A stretch of DNA of 64,000 bases from Acanthochromis polyacanthus. Its lineage: Eukaryota; Chordata; Actinopteri; Pomacentridae. The notes beneath the pieces are model-generated. The model searched no databases. It worked only from the letters and a program-made list of their open reading frames with translations, and had not been told where the DNA came from. Positions within the stretch are counted from its first letter, which is position 1. Every line of letters starts with the position of its first letter. Shown here piece by piece: positions 27,101-36,048 of this stretch. The translations under genes were made by a program, and so were the position numbers. Where the stretch lies: positions 20,764,358 to 20,828,357 of the forward strand of contig NC_067117.1 in assembly GCF_021347895.1 (NCBI RefSeq). Reading direction: 5' to 3'.

Positions 27101-30100
27101 CAGTAAATTTAACTGCCATTGGAAAGCTTTGCCCACAGGGATGAGAGATATAAACCACCAACTCTTTACAGATGAACCCCATTAACCTCATGAGTCAACC
27201 TACATTACTCTGATAAAGAGGAAAAAAACTAAGTCAACCTCCTTATTAACCATCGGGCTTCATGTCATGCCAGAAAAATGTCCTTTCAAAATGTTGTCAG
27301 AGTGCTACACAAGTTCACTGCAAGAAGTTCATCAGTGGGCTTAGCAGCCAATCAATGAGGCCCGATGATAACTAAGCCTGATGATTACAGTGGGCTTGAT
27401 CATTCCGATTCCTCCGTGAAGCTCCATTAACAAGGCTTCATCAGCCAGCTTACTCGGCTAAGTGGGCTTTAGCTCAATAATTACTGGGAACTTGATCATT
27501 CAAATTCATCAACGGCACTTGTCAATAGTAAGTGACACCAGAATGTTGTGGCATTTTAAGCCCCATCAGAGGATCCCCAAGTTGTTAATGGTGTCAGAGT
27601 GGCATGTTTAGGCTGCTTATTGAGCGTCAAGCAACACTGACGCAGCAGCAAAGCAGGCAGTCTTCACTAAATGTTTGTTGCTGTAATCCTGTATTAAATT
27701 TATCCCAGGTGAAACAATGAAACCGTTTTGCTTTCTGTCCTGTTACTGGAAACACTTTGCTGCAACACTGTATGACGTACTTTTCAGAAAACCTTTGTCT
27801 TTTGTTCCTCACCGTCTCTTTATCCCCTTTACTCATTTCTTCTCTCGCTCTCTTTAGGCTGTGCATTTGTAAAATACTCCTCTCATGCTGAAGCTCAGGC
27901 AGCCATCAGTGCACTACACGGCAGCCAGACAATGCCTGTGAGTACACGGTAACTGTGTGTGAGCATGTTGGTGTGTGTGAGAGGTGACTCACACAGCGAG
28001 ATGAGTCAAATGGCGCCTAATTACCTTTTTAAAGTTAAGTTATACTTTATTAATCCCACTGAGAAAATTTGTCCTTTAGATGTGACCCATCCCAACTTTT
28101 TTCTGGGCAATGGGTGCCAACGATCGCTCTGAGGCCGTTGCTTTGGCCGGAGTTACAGGCGAGGATGCGTGCATGTGTGTGCGAGTGCAGATACAAGCTG
28201 ATGTCACTTGTCTATCGACCCACACTAACATGTTCTGCCTGCCGTGTGTGTGTGTATATGTGTGTGGGTGGATGGGTGGGTGTACAGGGTGCCTCATCCA
28301 GCCTGGTGGTAAAGTTCGCTGACACGGATAAGGAGCGCACCATCCGCCGCATGCAGCAGATGGCTGGTCAGATGGGCATCTTCAACCCTATGGCCCTGCA
28401 GTTTGGAGCCTACGGAGCCTACGCTCAGGCAAGACGCCCCGCAAAATGTCTTTTTAATCCAGTTATTTATTGAGTGAGATTAAATGGAGAACTCAAGTCC
28501 AGCTCACATATAAATGTGAAATTGGAAGAGAAGTAGTGTAAACTACACAGCATAATACAGGAAATACACATTACTTGAGACTCAACACCTGTTTTCTACC
28601 TAATAGCCTCTTTGTCTTGCCACTGTACTGTATCTTACTTTCTCTTTCCTTTTATTCTGCATTTCTTAACTCGGTAACCTCAAAGCCCATCTTGTCTTTC
28701 TTTTTATTACTGTCCACTCTGCTTATAATTCCATTCTCTCCTACACCACCTACAGGTGCAGCAGCAGGCAGCGTTGATGGCGTCTGTAGGTCAGGGAGGC
28801 TACCTCAGTCCAATGGCAGCCTTTGCAGCTGCCCAGATGCAGCACATGGCCACCATCAATGGCCTCCCAGGAGCACCGCTGACCCCCACGTCAGGTAACA
28901 GCAGTTAAAGGTCAAAGGTTAAAGGACCGTGCAGGATTTTTGAGTATTTCCGTCCGTCATGGAAATGGCACATATTGACCATTTCTGAAGTAAATCACAC
29001 ACTTTCTTATGTGGTAATCAGCGAATGCCACTTTTCCCTAGGGAACCTGGCAGTAAGACAACATGGCGAACCTACAAGATTGAGGTCACATGATGATTTA
29101 TATAAGTAACACAACATTTAGGTAGCGAGATAAAGATAAATCTGGAGACTTTTAGATGCATTTAGGTGTTCAAACAGCAAACAAAGAGAGGTGAGAGTAA
29201 CTACCATTACAACAAATGCAGCCTACTAAATATAGGGGTTATGCAAGACAATTTATGGTTAAACCTGTACATCCTGTTTATCCATATTTATTTTAAGACT
29301 GACAAGCAGCCTGTAAAGCAGTATGCTAAGCCAGAAGTAAATCTGTAAATTATGCATAACTTACTGATAACAATCTCCTAAAAGGATTGGAATGTTCAAT
29401 CTTTTTGTAAAACAAATATTTAGTTATTAATGACTATAAAAATAGTGGTAAAAAGAAATTGTGGTTAAAAGAAACACATTTGGTAGACAGTTTAAATAAT
29501 GCCAATAAAAAGGTTAAGAATAAAGAACTTGTCTGTTTACATAAAGTATACTCAGGAAAAACTATTTGGATATGTTCTCAAAGGTTCAGGTCTGCCACAT
29601 TGTACCTGTAAGCAGGACGTCTTGATATTTTCTCTATCTGTGATGTCAGATGAAAACTGCATCCTCACATTATTCCTCAGATTGTCTGGAGTCATGATTA
29701 TCCATTCAGCACAGCTGGTTTGCTCCATTAGGCATTAGTGAGGAGGACAATAGCATAACTTACTGATAAGGCAACGGCAGTGGGTCAGAGAGACATTTTA
29801 CAAATGTCAGGAGCAGTTGTGCTTGTACGCTGAGAATTTTAAATTTGTGCAGATCATTACAAATCAAATATTTAATTGCTTTCCCAACCTCAAACAGTTG
29901 TTCGAGTTTCAGATAAAATGTGACAAGCTTATTAACTATAAAGGGGCAAAGCTGTTGATCCAGTTTAACAGATAGCAAATATTATGCATTTCTCTGTCAG
30001 ATTTATTAATGTCAACAGACCCCCTACAACATAATGTATATCTCATTCCTCAGTCCTGAGGAATGAGATTTTTATTCACTATATCCATGCTGCCTAAATC

Positions 30101-33100
30101 TAGGGCATAAAAATTAGATGGGGGGTGAGGGATGGGGTCTAATCTAAAAAAGTAGATGTTTTTGAATACAGAGGTAGCAGCAGTGTAATATCACTGAATA
30201 AAAATAGTATGCTCCTTTAAGGTCATACTCTATCACTGCTCTGGAACAGTACTGTAGCAAGGAACAGACTGCTGTCGAAATTTTAAAAATGGCAAATATT
30301 AAATATCAAGAATCTGCACAGTAAATGTTTCTAGATGCAGTGAAGGATTGAAAATACACATAATTCTGAGAATATATAATTGGTCCCCTTTCAATATCAG
30401 CACAGTAATCTCAAACAATATGTCTGAGGCTCTGATCTAATGGCTGTTGTGTCACACTAAGGGCTATACTGGGACAAGAAATCAGCCCTGACATTTAGTG
30501 TCTTCACCGGCCCACTGGACCGGCCCCTCTGACATTTGCAAGAGTTACTAGGTGGCCAGTCAAAGTAAAACTTCTCCGTAATGTCTCGGGGAGGAAATAC
30601 AGTAGAATGCTTACCGTTTCTCTCTGTCGTTGTCCGTTTGCCCCGCGGCTGCAGGTGGCAGTACCCCCCCAGGCATCAGCGCTCCCACGGTGACCAGCAT
30701 CCCCTCTCCTATTAGTGTAAATGGTTTTACTGGCATGCCACCCCCCCAGGCAAACGGGCAGCCCCCTGCAGAAGCTGTCTTCACCAACGGGATACACCAT
30801 TACCCTGGTAAGTCTGATTATAAGGCGGCATGTATGCAAACACTCAAAAAGACTCTCAGATACAAAAATACATATAAAAATATAAACAGCTATGAAATTA
30901 TGGTAAACTCTGACTTTAAGACAGTGAAGATTGAATCTCTATAGACACACATCCATTGTCAGAGGAAAGCATGCATGCTGCTGGCTTACAGACGTGAATA
31001 GCCTTGAAGCATGTTCAGGAGGCCGAAGCCAGACGAATGAAGCCGACAGACAGCGAGCATGTCGAGGAAATGAGTGTTTGGCAAAAGGTGCTCATGGGCT
31101 GCAGGAGCCTCAGTATGCGCTTGTGTCATGAGCTGTGGCTAGTACCTCATTGGTTCTGTTTGTGAAGAGGTGGAAGAAAAATTTGTCTTCTTTTTTTTTT
31201 TTTGTACGCTCTTGTCTCCCCAGTGTTGCAGGAGGTGGTTTTTAGAGAGGACTCAGAGAAAAACGGCTTGGGCGTGGCTCCGCGGAGTTGTTTTGGGGTT
31301 CAGGGTGGCTGCTTCCTCTCCTCTCTCTCTGAAGGTAGCCCCTCTCCCCTCACCCACCCTCACCCCATCCCTCTGTGGGCTCAAAACTGTCACCAAGATT
31401 TGGAGCATGTGAAATAAAGAAGAAAAAAAATCAAGGCTATTTGTAAACCTGTGGAAAAAAAATAATTCAAGTTTCTGACGGTGTAGTACACATTTGTATT
31501 TGCAGAAGAAAATTACAGATCTTTGTGATGCGCAAGAACCCAGGCACTATTTAGGGCTGCAAAGGGCACTGAACTACTTTGTTTTTCAGGTAGCATTTTT
31601 ATGTACACTCCCATGCTCCTGAAAAGATGCACAAGTTCAGATAATCTTATTCAAAAACACCTATACCCTTATCTACGCATTCACAAACTTGCAATTCCCC
31701 AGGCAAAAATAGAAAGGTCTCACAGGTTTGCAAAGAACGCTACAATCACAGAGATTCAAATCATTACCATTTCACAAGCTGTAAATTTTATTGCGGTGTA
31801 TTTGAGTCCATTCCTCTCCTCTTTTCTTCTGGCTATCTGTGACTGTTTTTCAGTGTTGCTGTTTAGTCCACAGTCTGTTCTGTATTTCTTTGGTGTTTCA
31901 AGTGACATTGGGGTTATCGGTGTGTGTACATGGTTATTGGTGTGTGTATGTGTGTTTTCTCAGTGGCGTACTTAATGTGCATGTAATATGTGTACAGATG
32001 GGTAGTTAAAAAAGTGCAGCACAGCATCTGTGGTAGTTACAAGTGTGTTAAAAATGCAGGGAGAATTTCCAAAATGTGAAGCGACAGCAACAGGTGTATC
32101 CTCTGTGGTGTGTATTGTGCTTGTCATGTTCTACATGTGAAAAATAAATGCATTTTATAGGATTTGTGTGCACAAGTGTACAACGGTATTTTTATTCCTG
32201 TGGCAGACGGTGAAGTAATGTGGTGGTTTGTTTTTTTTTGTCTCAATGGTGGACCTTCAAAGTTTTACTTTTGGAAGGAGAAAAAAAGAGCTACTTTTGA
32301 AATGCTTTGTGAGGACCATTAAGTAAAAAGGTCTGCAAAAGAAAGAGAGATTCAGAATTCTGTTCCTCACACACTGAAACCGAAGCGAGTTGACTCCACG
32401 CTGTTCGACTCTCTAACCTTTCTGCTTTTCTTCTCCTGTCTGTTCTTCTCTCCATCGCCCTCCTCCTTCTCACCCTTGTTATATATTACTCTCGCCTTCC
32501 TTCGTGCCCTCTCCTCCATCTACATTCTCCCTCTGTCTCCCTCTGCCTCATCTCTCTACCCCAACACACACACACACCTCCATCCATCTATGCTCCCCTC
32601 CACCACCACCACCACCACCTCCTTCTTCTCCTCTGTGTCTCTGCTGAAGCAGCTCAAAGTCCCACTGCAGCTGATCCTCTCCAGCAGGCTTACACAGGAG
32701 TCCAGCAGTATGCAGGTCTGTCTGTCACTCTCACTGCAGCACTGATCTGTGTGTCTGCATATGTGCGTGGAAGTGTGTGTGTTAGTGGATGTTTGTGCGA
32801 GAGAACGCCAAGGATAAAGATAAGCATTGCTTTGTTCAAATTTGAATTTTGATCATGTAACATTAAGTGCTGCCGTCTCACTACATCAATTTATTCTCCG
32901 CCGCGTTCCGTGTGTGTTTGTGCAACATGTAGACTCTATTGTCTGTTATCTGATCGATTGCCTGCTGTGCCCCTGCATATATCACATTGTTTGTATGTAT
33001 CCGAGGGTGTGCTCTAGTCATGACTGTTATCTGATCCGCCGTGTGTGTGTTTGTGTGTGTCTCAGCAGCCTACCCCGCTGCATACGGTCAGATCAGCCAA

Positions 33101-35981
33101 GCCTTCCCCCACCCTCCACCCATCATTCCACAGCAGCAACGAGAAGGTAACGCGCACACAGCACACCAGCCACGGCACACTCCCTAAATATTCATGCATG
33201 TGGCAAACGCTCACTCATATTTACTTCTACTTTGTTCATATTTTTTCCTTGTTGCCAAAGCTTTCCCGGAATACACAAGCATGCTTTAAAAGATACAGAC
33301 AATTCGTAGTGCTTCCTGTGTTTTTGAGTGACTTCATATCTTGCTAGTAAGCACTATTAAAAGCAAGAGATCCAGAATACAGTAGAAGAGCTTGCAATGA
33401 AAGGACAAGGCTAAAAAACTTGATTTCTTGTTTTTTTATATTTGGAAAAATAATATACAAAGAAGAGGAGGGTTTAAGATTAAGTGGCTTATCAAAGAAA
33501 AAATAATTTTTTATAATTACTGCTGACTATTCCAAACTGAGCTGTAAACCCACTCATGAACTTAATGACCCCAGGTTTGGGACACCATATCTGGGACATT
33601 ACTGCCCTCTTGTGGAAAACAAACAAAATAATGCAAATCATTGAACAGTCCTAGGAACTCGGGCATCAGCTGTTTGTCAAAGGAAACTTATAGTTTTCAA
33701 CAGAATTTTCCATTAAAGTGCAAACTTCCAACCACCTGAGCACTTGAAATTACTGCCAACTAATAATTGCAGACTGAGAAAAACTGCTCTGCATTTCTAA
33801 TTATGTGGTAAGTTAATAATAAGAAAATACATTTTAAAACTCAAGCACTTGCTATAAACTATCAAAAATTCTAAACTTGAGAATCCTGTTTCATAAGACT
33901 GACTTGCAAGTGCTTTTGCATGCCACAGGTAACAGCACCACGTTTCACAAATGAAGGCTGCTCACAGTGTGTTCTTGCTTGGCCATGCATGGGTTGCAAG
34001 TGTTGTATGCTTGGATTAGTGGAACTATACAAAATTTACAGGACAGAAGAGGAAATGATTTGATGTTGCAAACTGGAGATTTCCTTTTAAATATTTGATG
34101 AAACGGGGACTCTGCTTCATCTGGAAAGTGTAAAGACTTTCCTACACCGCAGTTTGACATCTTTAAATGTCATATTTCATCAAAAACACTGCAAACACAA
34201 TAGTATTAAATTTACATAGAGAGGCAGAAAATCTCACTAATAAGAAGATCATACAAATAAAATGTTTGCTTGAAAATGAACAAGTGATTATCAAAGTATT
34301 TCCTAATTAAGTTTCTAAGGGAACTAATTGATAGTTTGACTTTAATCAAATGTTCAAATGTTGCTTAATTCTGACTGATCCGTGGTGCATTGAAGTATAT
34401 GACATCACATTTTTTAAAGTACCTAAAGTCAGTGTGAAGAGTTAAGGTAAAATTATATGCTCTTCTATCATCCTTATTTTTTACTGTGCTTTAATTTTTT
34501 TTACTGTCCTAATTGAATCTTCTCCTGACCTGGTCTCCCTTTTAATTTTTACCCTGCTTGTCTCTCTTTCTCTGACCTTTGTCCTTTACCTGTCTGCCTC
34601 CTCGTGTCTTTCTCTCTGTTTGTTTCTGTGCAGGACCAGAAGGTTGCAACCTGTTCATCTACCACCTCCCTCAGGAGTTTGGGGATGGAGAGCTGATGCA
34701 GATGTTCCTGCCTTTCGGTAATGTCATCTCCTCCAAAGTGTTTGTGGATCGGGCGACAAACCAAAGTAAATGCTTTGGTGGGTAAAAATGAACAAAACCA
34801 AAGGTTTATTGGTTATTTATTCTTGATTATTCTTTTTTACTAATCACTTTTTGTACCGCAGTCAACACCCCCACCCCACCCCCCAACCTCTCAGCTCCTC
34901 TACCTTTAAAAGTGAAAACCAAAGAGAATTTCTACGGAAATGTGAAAAAGCTTCTACGAATAAGAAAGGAAGGAGAATGAGTGTCTGAATTTTTCTATTA
35001 ATCATTTTAGTTGTTTTCCTTCGAAGGTCTAACCTCTTGAATTATTTCAGCGATATATTGATGTTTTATCTTCACAGATATATTGCCATAGTGCTCTTTA
35101 TGACATAATACAAATGCAGACTCTCAGTCTCTTCCCCTGTCTGTAGTGTACTGTAAGCAAAACCAAAAGTAATGCATGCTAAAAATACAACAGTTGCTCC
35201 GGCATGCAAAGACAGAGAAGTGCCGTTTCACTTTGTGCCACTGACAGCACAATGTAGCTGTATAATTATGTGGCAAATTATAAATGGATTGTGGAGAATG
35301 TTTAATGGAGAGTCCATCAGGTGCAACCCATTTGCAAATTAGCTTTTGCTCATTTATACAACACAACATTAATGTTGTATTATTCATGCTGCAGTTTTGA
35401 GACGCAGGTTTTAATTTGTGATTTGATGCTCTCTCACATTCAACTGGAAGTTAAAAAGCGAAACTCAAATATAACACGAGCACATTGATGTTTTGGTTAT
35501 AAATCCCATTATCAAGTTGTGTTGTGAGTTTGGCTGCATGCTCCTCTCTCTGTTGTAATTGTGATCCTATTGTTGTTGCCATATTGTTATACAGACATGC
35601 ATCTGTGTTATGTTAGTCGTATTAGTGATAAGAAACTACTTTATAATAGGGATTGTACATTATAATAATGCTTACAACGCGTCCGTTTGTGAATGTTAAT
35701 GTTTGCAATTCCTCCTTCAGCTTTAGTCATAAATAGAAAAAGATTGCTATGTCTAAACTCATCTTCATTCCCACGCCGTTAAAACCACAAACTGCCCTTG
35801 GCTCTTCATCTAACAACATCCCTCCTTCTCTCTCTTACTGGCCTTTCCCCCAGGGTTTGTGAGCTTCGACAACCCAGGAAGTGCCCAAGCTGCCATCCAG
35901 TCAATGAACGGCTTCCAGATTGGCATGAAAAGGCTTAAGGTGCAGCTGAAGAGGCCGAAAGACGCTAACCGCCCCTACTAG
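21114..35981 (+). CDS. celf4: celf4: CUGBP Elav-like family member 4, C-terminal part (RRM2, linker, RRM3)
   Basis: Spliced coding region of a CELF-family RNA-binding protein, which regulates alternative splicing, stability and translation of neuronal mRNAs by binding UGU-rich RNA. Ten constitutive exons join in one frame (1107 nt, 368 codons plus TAG): 21114-21162, 26786-26914, 27858-27937, 28288-28428, 28756-28894, 30655-30807, 32653-32715, 33066-33146, 34634-34777, 35854-35981. Counting from the Met at 21114, RRM2 is about residues 18-103, with RNP2 LFVGML and RNP1 KGCAFVKY. The A/Q/G-rich linker is about 104-280. RRM3 is about 283-368, with RNP2 LFIYHL and RNP1 KCFGFVSF. The end KDANRPY is shared by CELF3 and CELF4, while the linker (STPPG, SVNGFTG, QANGQ) and the neighbouring genes point to CELF4. 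RRM1 and the true start lie upstream of the window; the Met at 21114 is internal. Confidence 0.93.
21163..26785 (+). other. celf4: celf4 intron (5.6 kb)
   Basis: GT...AG intron between the 49-bp exon and the RRM2 exon. It holds a second TTAA-flanked repeat copy (22919-23740), an A/G-rich patch at 21808-21905, and a GT/G-rich tract at 24055-24260 with a run of ten G at about 24208. No coding exon was recognised. Confidence 0.85.
22919..23740 (+). mobile_element. TTAA-flanked MITE-like repeat, copy 2
   Basis: TTAA at 22919-22922 and at 23737-23740 flank ends ccta-tggaagccc and ggtgttcagaggg. Shared internal blocks with 15053-15699 occur in the same order and orientation, with copy 2 longer by about 175 bp. 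By eye the two are clearly homologous but old. Confidence 0.65.
26786..26914 (+). CDS. celf4: celf4 coding exon, 129 bp (RRM2, first half)
   Basis: Acceptor ttccttttccttttag, donor gtgagt. It carries RNP2 (KLFVGML) and the helix [15 protein letters not shown], and ends inside RNP1 at K-G. The split of RNP1 by an intron is the CELF pattern. Confidence 0.94.
26915..27857 (+). other. celf4: celf4 intron inside RRM2, with an unusual unique block
   Basis: GT...AG intron of 943 bp. The part at 27330-27540 is not microsatellite and not a repeat I recognise. It contains two related units around cttgatcattccgattc (about 27398) and cttgatcattcaaattcatc (about 27492). It may be a conserved regulatory block, but this is unproven. 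Confidence 0.7.
27858..27937 (+). CDS. celf4: celf4 coding exon, 80 bp (RRM2, second half)
   Basis: Acceptor ctctttag, donor gtgagt. It encodes the rest of RNP1 (CAFVKY) and the helix [13 protein letters not shown], and ends in phase 0 after QTMP. The downstream intron starts with many UGU repeats. Confidence 0.94.
28040..28165 (+). repeat. Fish SINE-like 3' segment in a short celf4 intron
   Basis: The string tatactttattaatccc followed by a short unique part and a gacccatccca segment resembles the common fish repeat tail that reads roughly 'ctttattgatccc ... tttaacccatcc'. It fills a good part of the 350-bp intron between the exons at 27858-27937 and 28288-28428. Family assignment is from memory. 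Confidence 0.45.
28288..28428 (+). CDS. celf4: celf4 coding exon, 141 bp (end of RRM2 and start of linker), GC donor
   Basis: Acceptor tgggtgtacag, preceded by a dense tgtgtg tract. It encodes [16 protein letters not shown] (last strand of RRM2), the basic stretch [14 protein letters not shown], and the linker start FGAYGAYAQ. The only donor that keeps frame and matches the family is CAG|gcaaga, so this intron is GC-AG. Reading through it would add a short non-homologous tail and reach a stop at 28471-28473. Confidence 0.9.
28756..28894 (+). CDS. celf4: celf4 coding exon, 139 bp (linker)
   Basis: Acceptor caccacctacag, donor gtaaca. It encodes the Ala/Gln/Met-rich linker beginning [16 protein letters not shown] and ending PLTPTSG. 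Further NAG triplets just inside the exon (gtgcagcagcag) could serve as in-frame alternative acceptors. Confidence 0.92.
28895..30654 (+). other. celf4: celf4 intron (1.76 kb) with a perfect hairpin
   Basis: GT...AG intron, mostly AT-rich and without recognised repeats or exons. A perfect 14-bp inverted repeat with a 2-nt centre lies at 30040-30069. Confidence 0.85.
30040..30069. repeat. Perfect 14-bp inverted repeat (hairpin or cruciform)
   Basis: The arm atctcattcctcag at 30040-30053 is exactly reverse-complemented at 30056-30069, leaving only two bases between the arms. It lies deep in a celf4 intron. In RNA it would need a small loop made by opening the central pairs. Confidence 0.9.
30655..30807 (+). 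CDS. celf4: celf4 coding exon, 153 bp (Pro/Gly-rich linker)
   Basis: Acceptor cgcggctgcag, donor gtaagt. It encodes [35 protein letters not shown] and TNGIHHYP, which follow the CELF4 linker closely and differ from CELF5. It ends after the first base of an Ala or Val codon. Confidence 0.93.
31224..31334 (+). CDS. celf4: Candidate celf4 cassette exon, 111 bp (37 codons, in frame)
   Basis: A strong acceptor (a long T run, then gtacgctcttgtctccccag) and a donor GAAG|gtagcc bound 111 nt that are open in exactly the phase left by the exon at 30655-30807 and rejoin the exon at 32653 in phase. The encoded peptide begins [18 protein letters not shown] and goes on with [16 protein letters not shown]. 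It has balanced composition and does not look like chance intron translation. I think similar peptides occur in some predicted vertebrate CELF4 isoforms but could not check. If the donor is not used, the frame runs on to a TAA at 31415 inside an AATAAA. Confidence 0.65.
31335..32652 (+). other. celf4: celf4 intron sequence downstream of the cassette exon
   Basis: Contains the AATAAA at 31413, GT-rich patches at 31918-32000, and a strong CT-rich run at 32400-32640 leading into the next acceptor. No other exon or repeat was recognised. Confidence 0.7.
31413..31418 (+). terminator. celf4: Possible intronic polyadenylation signal of celf4
   Basis: AATAAA lies 79 nt after the cassette exon donor. 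The in-frame stop TAA (31415-31417) lies inside the hexamer. A T/G-containing stretch follows at 31440-31500. It could end a short transcript lacking RRM3. Confidence 0.3.
32653..32715 (+). CDS. celf4: celf4 coding exon, 63 bp (linker)
   Basis: Acceptor gctgaagcag, donor gtctgt. It encodes [20 protein letters not shown], almost the vertebrate CELF4 sequence. The acceptor is a tandem aagcag, so use of the upstream AG would add one in-frame Ala. A long UGUGUG-rich region follows the donor. Confidence 0.92.
33066..33146 (+). CDS. celf4: celf4 coding exon, 81 bp (linker, AYPAAYGQ)
   Basis: Acceptor tgtgtgtgtctcag followed at once by a second cag, a NAGNAG site. With the first AG the peptide is [19 protein letters not shown]; the second AG (exon from 33069) removes one Ala. 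It ends IIPQQQRE and donor gtaacg. The upstream tract is UGU-rich. Confidence 0.92.
33147..34633 (+). other. celf4: celf4 intron (1.5 kb)
   Basis: GT...AG intron, AT-rich, with a CT-rich run at 34550-34630 before the RRM3 acceptor. No repeat or exon was recognised. Confidence 0.85.
34634..34777 (+). CDS. celf4: celf4 coding exon, 144 bp (RRM3, first part) with an internal alternative donor
   Basis: Acceptor tttctgtgcag, donor gtgggt. It encodes [20 protein letters not shown] and [16 protein letters not shown] and ends SKCFG, the start of RNP1. An internal donor TTCG|gtaatg at 34717/34718 has the same phase. Its use removes 20 residues and joins FLPFG directly to FVSFDNP, as I recall for one annotated human CELF4 isoform. 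Confidence 0.94.
34778..35853 (+). other. celf4: celf4 intron inside RRM3
   Basis: GT...AG intron. The part at 35200-35460 is unique, rich in homeodomain-like TAAT and ATTA cores, and holds a perfect 16-bp palindrome (acaacattaatgttgt, 35363-35378). It is a candidate conserved non-coding element, judged by appearance only. Confidence 0.75.
35854..35981 (+). CDS. celf4: celf4 last coding exon (RRM3, second part, stop TAG)
   Basis: Acceptor ggcctttcccccag. It completes RNP1 (FVSF) and encodes [20 protein letters not shown] and [15 protein letters not shown], the invariant CELF C-terminus. The stop TAG is at 35979-35981. The exon continues as 3' UTR, probably to 36048 where AAAGACAG|gtgaga is a good donor. 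Confidence 0.95.
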
Positions 35982-36048
35982 CCCCCACCCTTCCCAGCCG
36001 CCGCCACCCTGGCGGCCGGGGCAGCCGTCGATTCACAGGGAAAGACAG
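35982..36048 (+). other. celf4: celf4 3' UTR, proximal part, ending at a donor site
   Basis: GC-rich UTR with a self-complementary ccgccaccctggcgg. The consensus donor at 36049 (gtgaga) suggests the UTR is spliced. The stop lies 67 nt before this junction. Confidence 0.5.

Noticed and set aside
28069..28473. 134-codon open frame over the celf4 exon at 28288
   Set aside because: Only the middle (28288-28428) is real exon; the ends are intron and repeat translation.
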